A stretch of 55,744 nucleotides of DNA from Planctomycetaceae bacterium (GTDB lineage: Bacteria; Planctomycetota; Planctomycetia; Pirellulales; Pirellulaceae): positions 1 to 55,744 of the forward strand of contig DUDC01000334.1 of NCBI GenBank assembly GCA_012959465.1. The letters are read 5' to 3'. Position 1 is the stretch's first letter. Each line of letters starts with the position of its first letter. The notes beneath the pieces are model-generated. The model worked only from the letters and a program-made list of their open reading frames with translations. It did no database searches and was not told the DNA's origin. Below are positions 7,603 to 16,326 of the stretch, piece after piece. The position numbers and the translations under genes were made by a program.

Positions 7603-9627
7603 TTACCAAGCCCAGCTGTCGATGATCTCCTGGAAACAGCAAAAGTCCGGAACGACCCAATCGGCGCCGGCCTGAGCCAGCCTCTCTCGCTTCCAGGCGT
7701 TCACGCCGCACCGTTCGTTTTCGTTACTTGCCACGCCCACGGCAAGTCCACCAACCTTTTTGACTTCTTCAATCTCGACGAATCCATCGCCAAAGCCCAC
7801 CATTCGCTCGCCGTCACCGATCTCGCCGACCAGTCGTTCGATGATCTTGGCTTTGGAGAATTTCTTGTAGTCGTCGAGAGCTCCATAGATTCGGTCTTCG
7901 AAATACTCCGTCAACCCGAGCGCCTCGGCCTCCCGACGGACGTACTTGAGGTCGGTTCCAGACGCCAAATAGAGTCGCACGTCACGCGCCCGCAATGCGG
8001 TCAGGAATTGGATCGCACCGGGAACACGCAATGTCTCCGGATCCGTCTCACCCGCTTCCACGCTGTCCACTCGACTACCGACCTCGGCCCATAGCAGCTC
8101 ATGGTATTGATTCTTGTAGACCAGTGGATCGTGCGGCGCGCCTCCCCGCTTTCGAATTTCGTCGCACAACTGAATCATTTGGTAGATCGTCTGTCGACCA
8201 TTCAATCGCATCACGAACTCTTCCACCACCGCGTGGAGTTCGTCGTTCGATTCACCACTCTGACACTCGGCGAGCAAGCCGACCATCATCGGAATCATGA
8301 TCTCTTGCCAATTGCGTCGAAAGAGCGAAATGGTGCCGTCAAAGTCGAAGATAGCCGCTGCGAACGGTCCATTGGGCGCGTTGTGGTTCAGGCGCTCGAT
8401 GGAGCTCGGCGATCGATCCCAACCCGGTAATCGGTGGCCCATCTTCTCACGTTTGGTATCCAGGTATCGCCGGTTGTGTTCGTTCGGTAGCGAGATAATG
8501 GGGACCTGGTCAACGACCGTGAGGCCGAAACCACGCGCGCTAAAAAGCGCGTCCAGTTTCTTCGTGTTGTTTGTAAGCAGTCGAACTTCCGAAAGGCCCA
8601 GATCCTTGAGGATCTGAATGCCGATGCCATAGTCGCGAGGATCGGCCTTGAAGCCGAGCGCGACGTTCGCTTCCACAGTATCCAAGCCTTGGTCTTGCAG
8701 GGCATAGGCTTGGATCTTGTGCTTGAGTCCAATGCCACGTCCCTCCTGCAATAGATAGACCAAGGCACCTGCGCCCTCGGCGCTTATCTGCTCCAATGCC
8801 ATGTGCAATTGGTCACCACAATCACACCGCAACGAATTGACCAGGTCACCGGTGAAACAACTGGAGTGCATGCGGACCAGCGGCGCCCGAGAGCTATCTG
8901 TCAGATCGCCGAAGACGAGCGCAAGTGGTTCTTGATTTTCATGGGTGACGCTATAGACGATCAGCGTAAAATTGCCGTATCGAGTGGGAATCACCGTCTC
9001 GGCCTCCCGTTGCACCAGCTTCTCGCTGAGTCGACGGTGTGCGATCAGGGCCTCGATCGAGATGATCTTCAGCTGGTGGCGTTCCGCCAACTGCAACAGC
9101 TGCTGTCGCGATGCCCGTTTTCCCAATTCATCGATGATTTCACAAAGTACCCCTGCTGGTGTGAGACCCGCCAAACGGGCCAAATCGACGGCCGCCTCCG
9201 TGTGACCGGCTCGCCGCAAGACGCCACCCTGCTTCGCGAGTAACGGTTGAACGTGACCTGGGCGGACGAAATCACCGGCATGGCTCTCGGCATTCACCGC
9301 GCTCAGGACGGTCGTGGACCGTTCGGATGCCGTCACGCCGGTCGGTGCCGACGAGTGGTCGATGGAAGTCCACTGAGCCATTTTTCGTGTGGTCGGGTTG
9401 CCGTTGACCATGGGGGCCAGTTGCAACCGACCAGCGACATCTGGAAGCACGGCCAAATAGAACTCGCCCCGCCCGGACATCACCAAATTGACCGCCTCGG
9501 GAGTCGCTTTTTCTGCGCCACAGATGAAATCTCCACCGGTATCCTGGTCTTCCGCATCGACGACGATCACGACCTCGCCCTTAGCAATCGCATCGACGGC
9601 AGCTTTGACCGGCGAGAAATCTCCCAT
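7603..9627 (-). CDS. ribBA: RibB-RibA-HAD triple-domain fusion (GTP cyclohydrolase II with degenerate DHBP synthase and C-terminal phosphatase)
   Basis: One uninterrupted frame of 674 aa. Residues about 5-200 match 3,4-dihydroxy-2-butanone-4-phosphate synthase (RPGHVQPLLAKQGGVL, GHTEAAVDLARLAGL). Residues about 208-400 match GTP cyclohydrolase II, with zinc ligands C257, C268 and C270, the QEGRGIGL loop, and TVEANVALGF. Both act at the start of riboflavin synthesis. Residues about 420-674 are a HAD hydrolase with DFDGT (428-432), ASGT (555-558), Lys592/594 and GFGDG (611-615). The RibB acidic loop, normally R-E-N-E-x-D, reads Q28-D-T-G-G-D33, so DHBP synthase activity is doubtful. Ordinary RibBA proteins end near residue 400. 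The HAD part could supply the pathway's dephosphorylation step; that is inference. AAGGA precedes the ATG. Confidence 0.9.
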   Translation of the reverse strand: MGDFSPVKAAVDAIAKGEVVIVVDAEDQDTGGDFICGAEKATPEAVNLVMSGRGEFYLAVLPDVAGRLQLAPMVNGNPTTRKMAQWTSIDHSSAPTGVTASERSTTVLSAVNAESHAGDFVRPGHVQPLLAKQGGVLRRAGHTEAAVDLARLAGLTPAGVLCEIIDELGKRASRQQLLQLAERHQLKIISIEALIAHRRLSEKLVQREAETVIPTRYGNFTLIVYSVTHENQEPLALVFGDLTDSSRAPLVRMHSSCFTGDLVNSLRCDCGDQLHMALEQISAEGAGALVYLLQEGRGIGLKHKIQAYALQDQGLDTVEANVALGFKADPRDYGIGIQILKDLGLSEVRLLTNNTKKLDALFSARGFGLTVVDQVPIISLPNEHNRRYLDTKREKMGHRLPGWDRSPSSIERLNHNAPNGPFAAAIFDFDGTISLFRRNWQEIMIPMMVGLLAECQSGESNDELHAVVEEFVMRLNGRQTIYQMIQLCDEIRKRGGAPHDPLVYKNQYHELLWAEVGSRVDSVEAGETDPETLRVPGAIQFLTALRARDVRLYLASGTDLKYVRREAEALGLTEYFEDRIYGALDDYKKFSKAKIIERLVGEIGDGERMVGFGDGFVEIEEVKKVGGLAVGVASNENERCGVNAWKRERLAQAGADWVVPDFCCFQEIIDSWAW

Positions 9628-9827
9628 GACAACCGTTTTTCCTTACTTACGCAGACTCACTTCCAAAAAAACGACAGTGGAATCGTATAGTATAAGCGGA
9701 GACCCTAGCATTTTGGCATGGGGGCAACCGGGCCGCAGGTGCCCGGAGATCCCTCCCTAGAGTCTCACCACAGCGATCAGAATCTCGCTTGTGTTCCCAA
9801 ATGACAGCAGCAGAAACCCGTGATCTC

Positions 9828-10736
9828 ATGCACATGTCGTTTCAACCAACGGCCTTCGCACTACTGCTTTGTCACCTGCTGATCCCCAGCGGGGTCATGG
9901 CCGTTGAGAAGACGAGTGAGCAGCCGATCGAGCGGGAATTCAATCGCGTGTATTGCCAGCGGGACAACGACAAGTTGTTGGCGGATATCTACCGACCGGC
10001 TGGTAAAGGACCGTATCCGGCCATCTTGATGATCCACGGCGGCGCCTGGATGTCGGGCAGCAAGTGGAACCTGATCCAACACGCCAACCGGGCCGCTCGG
10101 GCTGGCTACGTCGTGGTGGCGATCAACTACCGTCTGGCGCCCCGCCACCCGTTTCCCGCTCAAATTGACGATTGCCGACAGGCCGTTCGCTGGATGAGAG
10201 AGGAGTCCGAGTCATTGCGGATCGACAGCCGGCGAATTGCCGCCTATGGGTACAGTGCCGGGGGTCACTTGTCGTGTCTGTTGGCCCTTTCGGCAAGCCA
10301 CCCCAAAACGACTCGCGATCTTGCCGATACACGTGTGATCGCAGTTGTCGCTGGCGGTGCGCCATGCGACTTTCGTCACCTCGATGAAAATGTCTCGACC
10401 TTGGCCTATTTCCTAGGTGGCACTCGTCGCGAGAAGGCGGAGACGTACCGCCGAGCGTCTCCTGCCGAGTTCTCATCGTCCTCAGCACCACCGATCCACT
10501 TTTTTCACGGCAATCGGGACCGTTTGGTGCCGATCGCCAGTAGTCAGCGGTTGTACCGTCAATTGAAGACAGAGGGAGTCCCGGTCTCGTATGATGAGGT
10601 CAAAGAGAGTGGTCACCTAGCGACCTTCCTGGACGGTGCCGCGGCGGAACGCGCATTGGAGTTCCTGGACCGACATATGCGAAACACGGAAGAGATGCCG
10701 ACTGAGTCGACAACAACTGCCCAAGAGCGCCGATGA
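9828..10736 (+). CDS. Exported alpha/beta-hydrolase (esterase/lipase-like)
   Basis: The product (about 302 aa) carries an N-terminal signal peptide (FALLLCHLLIPSGVMAVE) and an alpha/beta-hydrolase domain of the hormone-sensitive-lipase/BD-FAE type. The oxyanion motif is HGGAWMSG, the nucleophile elbow is GYSAGG, an Asp lies in GNRDRLVP, and the catalytic His is in ESGHLATF. It probably hydrolyses carboxyl esters in the periplasm; in planctomycetes such enzymes often deacetylate polysaccharides. In-frame starts exist at 9789, 9801, 9828 and 9834. I chose 9828 because it places the signal peptide at the N-terminus; none has a clear ribosome binding site. The stop overlaps the next gene's start (ATGA). 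Confidence 0.82.
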   Translation: MHMSFQPTAFALLLCHLLIPSGVMAVEKTSEQPIEREFNRVYCQRDNDKLLADIYRPAGKGPYPAILMIHGGAWMSGSKWNLIQHANRAARAGYVVVAINYRLAPRHPFPAQIDDCRQAVRWMREESESLRIDSRRIAAYGYSAGGHLSCLLALSASHPKTTRDLADTRVIAVVAGGAPCDFRHLDENVSTLAYFLGGTRREKAETYRRASPAEFSSSSAPPIHFFHGNRDRLVPIASSQRLYRQLKTEGVPVSYDEVKESGHLATFLDGAAAERALEFLDRHMRNTEEMPTESTTTAQERR

Positions 10737-11638
10737 CAGACCAAGACAACCGGCCACAAGGTCCTGAAACACGTCCCGGCGAGACCTCCGAGCGACTGGC
10801 CGGCTTGCTCGCCCCCGACGAGTACGTCGAACAGGCGTATTTCTACCGCGTTCTCTCCGAGCGATTGCCGCAGAATGTACCGATCCAAGAGCTGTTAATG
10901 CACGTTAAGGAGGAGTTGCTGTCGACGACAAACCTGCCAATGGCGATCGATTTCTTTTTGGCCGAGGTGCGGCACACAGGCACGATTGGGACAGCGATGG
11001 CTCGGCTGCCACACTATTTCACCAGCTTTCAGACATTCGTCGTACAGTCGGCGGAGGACGAGCGGGGCCGATTCGACATGCGTGTGGCCATTGAGATTCT
11101 GCGGAAGGAGGCCGATATGCGGCGGGGCAAACCGTCACGACCCGCCTCTTTCCTTTATCAATTCGAGGTGCTGTCAAGAAATCGTCTGGAATATGACAGA
11201 GGCCTGAACTCAATCGCCAAAGATCCCATCTATGACGAACCGTGGAGAGAGTGGATCAACACCGTTCGTCGGCAGTTGGGTCTGGTCGACTTCGCCGAAA
11301 TGGTCTACGTCCGCAGTCTGCTCTTCGACCGACGCGTAGGGCGGAAAGAGGATGACAAACCAGCGTTGTTCGGCGAAAAGGAGGGCAGGATCGCAATGGC
11401 CAATCGCCGCAAGGACCCCTTATTTCTATTCGCAGCGTTCCAACGCCAATTGAATTATCCGACCGTTCCTCGACTGAAGCGGATCGACGAAAACACCAAT
11501 ATCGTTCCCCAATTGAAGAAGCGAATCGAGCGGCTGGAGACGAGATTGAGATTCCTTGAGGAGGAACAACGAAAAGGCGCCGTGGACCTCTCCAAGTTCT
11601 ATAACCATCCGAGCGTCGAGCCTCCGCCGACGCCCTGA
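10733..11638 (+). CDS. Conserved hypothetical protein with C-terminal coiled coil
   Basis: The product (301 aa) has no signal peptide, no membrane helix and no recognised domain. It is largely helical and charged. Residues about 265-285 (LKKRIERLETRLRFLEEEQ) form a clear coiled-coil heptad pattern, and the tail is proline-rich (PSVEPPPTP). The ATGA overlap with the esterase gene means the two are translationally coupled. It is probably a cytoplasmic scaffold or adaptor, but that rests only on composition. Confidence 0.72.
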   Translation: MTDQDNRPQGPETRPGETSERLAGLLAPDEYVEQAYFYRVLSERLPQNVPIQELLMHVKEELLSTTNLPMAIDFFLAEVRHTGTIGTAMARLPHYFTSFQTFVVQSAEDERGRFDMRVAIEILRKEADMRRGKPSRPASFLYQFEVLSRNRLEYDRGLNSIAKDPIYDEPWREWINTVRRQLGLVDFAEMVYVRSLLFDRRVGRKEDDKPALFGEKEGRIAMANRRKDPLFLFAAFQRQLNYPTVPRLKRIDENTNIVPQLKKRIERLETRLRFLEEEQRKGAVDLSKFYNHPSVEPPPTP

Positions 11639-11914
11639 CATGGGCCCGGTGTTCGCACCGGCAAAGAACTGGAAAAATCGTCACAAACTTCCTGGTTTGC
11701 GGTTCAAGAATGTTATTCGCCGTGCTAAATTCTCAGCAGTGTTAGCAAGGTTGTTCGATAGAGAATAACGCCCACCTCAAAAACCCCAATAATCAACACC
11801 GCCACGGCGCCAAACTGCCGATTTGACTCCTGCGTTTCACTCCTCGGTATCGTCAAACGAACGGATAAACAGGTGCCGGGTCTACTTTGGTACCGCAACA
11901 GAGAAGAACGAGTC

Positions 11915-12379
11915 GTGGATTTTCAACTCAATCTGAAGTCCGAGCCAATCGGGCAGGTCTATAGTGTGGACCCGGTGACGGCTTCACCGAGCCAGAGTCT
12001 GAGAGAAGTGATCGATCTGCTCTCATCAGCCAAACAGGGCTGTGCACTGATTTGCGAATCGGACCGCCTGGTGGGGTTATTCACTGAACGAGACATCGTC
12101 TCCTTGATGACTTCGGCCACCGATTTGGAGCAGCCGGTCTCGACGGTCATGACCGAAACGCCAGTGACCGTTCAGTCGACCGACTCGGTCGCTGTTGCGA
12201 TCACAAGAATGTCGTCCGGAGGGTATCGCCAACTGCCCGTCGTAGACGAGCAAAACAAGCCACTCGGCCTGCTCAAGGTGTCCTGCATACTCAATTACTT
12301 TGTGGAACATTTTCCGGCAACAATCTACACACTCCCACCCGAACCCGATCAGGTCCCTACCACCCGGGAAGGTGCTTAG
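11915..12379 (+). CDS. CBS-domain pair protein upstream of korA
   Basis: A compact protein of 154 aa made almost entirely of two CBS motifs (PIGQVYSVDPVTASPSQSL, then PVSTVMTETPVTVQSTDSV). CBS pairs bind adenine nucleotides or S-adenosylmethionine and regulate partner proteins. GTG 11915 starts just before the first CBS motif; an alternative GTG at 11873 would add 14 residues, and the evidence does not decide between them. It lies 160 bases upstream of korA, and a second CBS protein lies directly after korB, so regulation of the oxidoreductase is the likely role. The 11639-11914 region upstream holds no gene that I can support. Confidence 0.82.
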   Translation: MDFQLNLKSEPIGQVYSVDPVTASPSQSLREVIDLLSSAKQGCALICESDRLVGLFTERDIVSLMTSATDLEQPVSTVMTETPVTVQSTDSVAVAITRMSSGGYRQLPVVDEQNKPLGLLKVSCILNYFVEHFPATIYTLPPEPDQVPTTREGA

Positions 12380-12539
12380 CTGCAACACCTCCATACCTAC
12401 CTGGCATATTGACACACCCTGGATTATTTACATGCCCTGGTCGCATCGCGAGATTTGTCGTCTTGTCGATTGACCGTCTCCCTCAATAATTCCGCAGCCA
12501 CCAAGTTGGCTCGACAAAAAAGTCCGACAAAAGGTCCCC

Positions 12540-14414
12540 ATGTCATCGATAACAAGCGAACCGGCACCTAGTTCTCAGAAGAATCACGAGTTGGTCGAAT
12601 CCGCGACGGTCCGCTTGGCGGGCGACTCGGGCGATGGTATGCAGTTGATTGGTACGCAGTTGACCAATACTTCGGCCTTGGCGGGCAACGATGTGGCGAC
12701 GTTTCCGGACTTCCCGGCAGAGATTCGGGCTCCACGCGGAACACGTGCTGGAGTCAGTGGCTTTCAGGTCCAATTCGCTGCAGAAGATATCTTCACGCCT
12801 GGCGACACCCTCGACACTTTGGTCGTGATGAACCCGGCTGCCCTGGTGACCAACATTGCCGACCTGAGAAAGGGTGGCATCCTGATTGTCAATGAAGAGA
12901 GCTTCACCAAGAAAGACTTGAAGCTGGCTGACTTGACCGAAAACCCGCTGGACGACGATAGCATGAACTCCTATCGCGTGATCAAAGTCCCCATGACGAA
13001 GCTGACACGCCAGTCAGTCGAAGAACAGGGTTTGAGTGTCAAGATGGCCGATCGATGCCGGAACTTTTTTGCCATGGGCCTCGTGTTCTGGCTGTACGGA
13101 CGCGAGCTTGAGCCCACGTTGCGGTTCATCGAAACGAAGTTCGGCAAGAAACCCGACATTGCCGCGGCCAATTCCAAGGCCCTGCGTTCGGGATGGTACT
13201 ACGGCGAAACGACCGAGGCGTTCATCAGTGGTTACAAAGTGGATCCGGCCAAGTTGGCGCCGGGACGGTACACGAATGTCATGGGAAACCAGGCGTTGGC
13301 CTGGGGCCTGATTACAGCGGCAGCGAAGAGTGGCAAGTCCCTGTTCTTGGGCTCGTACCCAATCACACCTGCCAGCGACATCCTGCACGAATTGAGTAAG
13401 TTCAAGAACTTCGGAGTGAGGACGTTTCAGGCCGAGGACGAGATGGCGGCGATCTGCTCGACGATCGGCGCGGCTTTCGGCGGTGCGATGGCGCTCACCA
13501 CCTCCAGCGGACCGGGAATTGCTCTCAAAGGCGAAGCAATGGGCCTGGGAGTCATGCTGGAATTGCCGATGATCATCGTCAACGTCCAGCGTGGCGGACC
13601 GAGCACCGGCCTACCCACCAAGACAGAACAGTCGGACCTGCTTCAAGCAATGTTCGGCCGCAATGGGGAATGTCCGATGCCAATCTTGGCACCGCGGAGT
13701 CCATCGCACTGTTTCGAAGTCGCCCTGGAAGCGTGGCGAATTGCCGCCAAGTTCATGTGCCCCGTGCTGATTTTGTCGGACGGTTACATCGCCAACGGTG
13801 CCGAGCCCTGGCGGATCCCGGATGTGGATGACCTTCCCGAAATCCCCATCCAGCATCCTACTGGTCATGAAGAGGGCGAGTTTTTACCGTACAGTCGCGA
13901 CGAAAATCTGGCCCGTCCCTGGGCAATCCCCGGGACGCCAAACCTCATGCACCGGATCGGCGGTTTGGAAAAACAGCAGGGAACTGGAAACGTCAGCTAC
14001 GATCCGGAAAACCACGAATGCATGATCAAACTCCGCCAGGAGAAAGTAGACCGAGTTGCCTCAGTGATCCCGCCCCAATCTGTCGACGGTCCGGAGTCGG
14101 GAGATCTGTTGGTGGTCAGTTGGGGTGGCACCTACGGCGCTTGTACGACCGCAACTGAACGATGCCGCAGCGAAGGCCTTTCGGTTGCCCATGCTCACCT
14201 CGTCCACTTAAGTCCGTTTCCGACCAACTTGGCGGACATTCTTAAGAACTACAAACGGATCTTGGTTCCCGAGTTGAACCTCGGCCAACTCAGTTCCCTG
14301 CTTCGCAGCAAGTACATGGTCGAAACTCACCAATTGAATAAAGTTCAAGGGAAACCATTTGCAGTCGACGAAGTCGCGGCGGCCATCCGCAGTGAATTAG
14401 CGTCAATGAGATAG
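12540..14414 (+). CDS. korA: 2-oxoacid:ferredoxin oxidoreductase, fused gamma-alpha subunit
   Basis: The product (624 aa) is the large subunit of a CoA-acylating 2-oxoacid oxidoreductase, probably 2-oxoglutarate:ferredoxin oxidoreductase. Residues about 20-210 are the gamma domain (VRLAGDSGDGMQLIG). Residues about 245-620 are the alpha part with GSYPITPASDIL (about 271) and the QAEDEMAAI stretch. The enzyme decarboxylates a 2-oxoacid with TPP, bound mainly by the beta subunit, and passes electrons to ferredoxin in the cytoplasm. korB follows 92 bases later. The gamma-alpha fusion is the common arrangement for KGOR-type enzymes. Whether the substrate is 2-oxoglutarate or another 2-oxoacid cannot be fixed from sequence. 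Confidence 0.92.
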   Translation: MSSITSEPAPSSQKNHELVESATVRLAGDSGDGMQLIGTQLTNTSALAGNDVATFPDFPAEIRAPRGTRAGVSGFQVQFAAEDIFTPGDTLDTLVVMNPAALVTNIADLRKGGILIVNEESFTKKDLKLADLTENPLDDDSMNSYRVIKVPMTKLTRQSVEEQGLSVKMADRCRNFFAMGLVFWLYGRELEPTLRFIETKFGKKPDIAAANSKALRSGWYYGETTEAFISGYKVDPAKLAPGRYTNVMGNQALAWGLITAAAKSGKSLFLGSYPITPASDILHELSKFKNFGVRTFQAEDEMAAICSTIGAAFGGAMALTTSSGPGIALKGEAMGLGVMLELPMIIVNVQRGGPSTGLPTKTEQSDLLQAMFGRNGECPMPILAPRSPSHCFEVALEAWRIAAKFMCPVLILSDGYIANGAEPWRIPDVDDLPEIPIQHPTGHEEGEFLPYSRDENLARPWAIPGTPNLMHRIGGLEKQQGTGNVSYDPENHECMIKLRQEKVDRVASVIPPQSVDGPESGDLLVVSWGGTYGACTTATERCRSEGLSVAHAHLVHLSPFPTNLADILKNYKRILVPELNLGQLSSLLRSKYMVETHQLNKVQGKPFAVDEVAAAIRSELASMR

Positions 14415-14506
14415 ATCTGCCACGTCAAAGAATTTCTGTATGAACAACATGTTGACCTCCGTGTCTACGAAACACCAACGCATCGTTTTTCACTAACGGT
14501 TTGAAG

Positions 14507-15523
14507 ATGACTACTGAGCTTCCTGTATTGACTACTGCCGATTTTACGACAAACCAAGACGTTCGCTGGTGCCCCGGTTGTGGCGACTACTCGATCTTGG
14601 CCCAGATGAAGAAAGTCTTGCCGCAACTCGGCGTTCCCCGCGAAAAAATTGTCTTTATCTCTGGAATCGGATGCTCGAGCCGTTTCCCGTATTACATGAA
14701 TACGTACGGGATACACAGCATCCACGGGAGAGCGCCCGCGTTTGCCACGGGTCTGAAGAGCACTCGACCCGACTTGCAGGTCTGGGTAATTACCGGAGAC
14801 GGTGATGGGCTCAGCATCGGCGGAAATCACCTAATGCACTGCATGCGGCGCAACGTTGATGTCAACATCGTCCTTTTCAACAACCGCATCTATGGATTGA
14901 CGAAGGGGCAGTACTCCCCTACGTCCGAGCTGGGCAAAGTCACCAAGAGCACACCGATGGGGTCGATCGACAATCCGATCCACCCGCTCTCCATCGCGAT
15001 TGGCTGCGAGGCGTCGTTCGTCGCGCGTTCGATCGATACCAACATCAAGCACCTCGGCACAATTCTCCGTCGGGCAGCCGAACACCGCGGGACAGCTTTC
15101 GTCGAAGTCTATCAAAACTGCAATATCTTTAACGATAAAGTCTGGGACTACGCAAAGGCCCGTGAGACGAAACTCGACACGACGGTTGAACTAGAGCACG
15201 GCAAACCGCTGATCTTTGGTAAGAATCGCGACATGGGAATCCGGTTGAATGGTCTGGAGCCGGAAGTCGTCGAATTGGGCAAAGGGATCACAGAAGACGA
15301 CCTGCTGTTCCATGACGAACAAGCGTCGGAACCAAGTCTGGCTTACTTGCTCAGCCGCATGCGTCAACCAGATTTCCCTGAACCGATCGGGGTCTTCCGA
15401 GCCGTCGACGCGCCAAAGTACGATGAGCTTCTTAACGCTCAGGTCGAGGAAGCCAAGAAAGCAAAGGGGGCAGGTGACCTGCAATCCCTATTCAACTCCG
15501 GCGACACGTGGGAAGTGAAATGA
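14507..15523 (+). CDS. korB: 2-oxoacid:ferredoxin oxidoreductase, beta subunit
   Basis: The product (338 aa) binds thiamine pyrophosphate and an iron-sulfur cluster. The N-terminal WCPGCGDY (C22, C25) and GIGCSSR supply cluster cysteines. GDGDGLSIGGNHL (about 98-110) followed by NNRIYGLTKGQ is the TPP-Mg motif with the KGOR-type GLTKGQ signature. It partners KorA. I chose ATG 14507; a TTG at 14501 in the same frame is possible. The next gene, a zinc-ribbon/CBS protein, starts two bases after the stop, so these genes share a transcript. The conserved GLTKGQ supports a 2-oxoglutarate- or pyruvate-type enzyme. Confidence 0.93.
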   Translation: MTTELPVLTTADFTTNQDVRWCPGCGDYSILAQMKKVLPQLGVPREKIVFISGIGCSSRFPYYMNTYGIHSIHGRAPAFATGLKSTRPDLQVWVITGDGDGLSIGGNHLMHCMRRNVDVNIVLFNNRIYGLTKGQYSPTSELGKVTKSTPMGSIDNPIHPLSIAIGCEASFVARSIDTNIKHLGTILRRAAEHRGTAFVEVYQNCNIFNDKVWDYAKARETKLDTTVELEHGKPLIFGKNRDMGIRLNGLEPEVVELGKGITEDDLLFHDEQASEPSLAYLLSRMRQPDFPEPIGVFRAVDAPKYDELLNAQVEEAKKAKGAGDLQSLFNSGDTWEVK

Positions 15524-15524
15524 G

Positions 15525-16031
15525 ATGAATTGTCCTCACTGTGACTTTGAAAATATTGCCGGGGCGGACACGTGTGAACGTTGTGGTCAATCGATCGTCG
15601 ACGATCTGCAGCCGGCAACCGATGTGGAACAGGCGTTGATGTCCGATGTCATCGGAAAACTGAATCCGAAAGAGCCAATCATCGTCGCTCCCGAGACTTC
15701 CCTAAAAGATGTGCTCGACCTGTTGGTGAAACACTCTATTGGTTGCGTTCTGGTGGTGGCCGACGAGGAATTAGTCGGCATCTTCAGCGAGCGAGATGCA
15801 CTGGTGAAAGTCGGTAGCCGGTTTGCCGAACTTGCAGCTCACCCGGTCAGCGAGTTTATGACCCAAAACCCTGACTCTCTCTATAAGAAGACGATGATTG
15901 CCTTCGCAGTGCAACGCATGGAAGTCGGCGGATTTCGTCACTTACCGATTGTCGACAAGGCCGGCCACGCGGTTGGCGTGAGTTCCGTGCGTGATATCTT
16001 GAACTATCTGACTGAACTGATTCAAGCCTAG
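15525..16031 (+). CDS. Zinc-ribbon plus CBS-pair protein downstream of korB
   Basis: The product (168 aa) begins with a four-cysteine zinc ribbon (C3, C6, C17, C20). Two CBS motifs follow (KEPIIVAPETSLKDVLDLL, then PVSEFMTQNPDSL and GGFRHLPIVD). The gene starts two bases after the korB stop, a spacing that implies coupled expression. The likely role is nucleotide-responsive control or stabilisation of the KorAB complex, with the zinc ribbon as an interaction module. That role is inferred from position. It differs from the upstream CBS protein by the added ribbon. Confidence 0.85.
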   Translation: MNCPHCDFENIAGADTCERCGQSIVDDLQPATDVEQALMSDVIGKLNPKEPIIVAPETSLKDVLDLLVKHSIGCVLVVADEELVGIFSERDALVKVGSRFAELAAHPVSEFMTQNPDSLYKKTMIAFAVQRMEVGGFRHLPIVDKAGHAVGVSSVRDILNYLTELIQA

Positions 16032-16326
16032 TCGACGCCGTCAGAGTTTCAGCGCCAGCATTCTTCCTCTTTGTCTTCCTGCGACGATGAGACGGTAACG
16101 GCCTACTCTCTGCTCCTGTTCGAGCAACCCAGCACGGGGTGATCGCTTACTGCTCACGCCGCATTCTTTGCGCCAGACGGAGACAACTGAGCCTATTTCA
16201 ACGGCCCGAGATTGGAGCATGAACAGGGAGCGAACGGTGCAGGAGTACAAGCGGTGGGTGCAAAAGTGAGGATGACGAACCGACCACTAGTTGCAGTCCG
16301 TCGTGCGCTGGCGAATAATTGTGGGC

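Noticed and set aside
9728..9746. CCGGGC/GCCCGG hairpin between ribBA and the esterase gene
   Set aside because: A six-pair stem in a promoter region of divergent genes is too short to claim as a riboswitch or terminator, and no FMN-riboswitch conserved boxes are visible.
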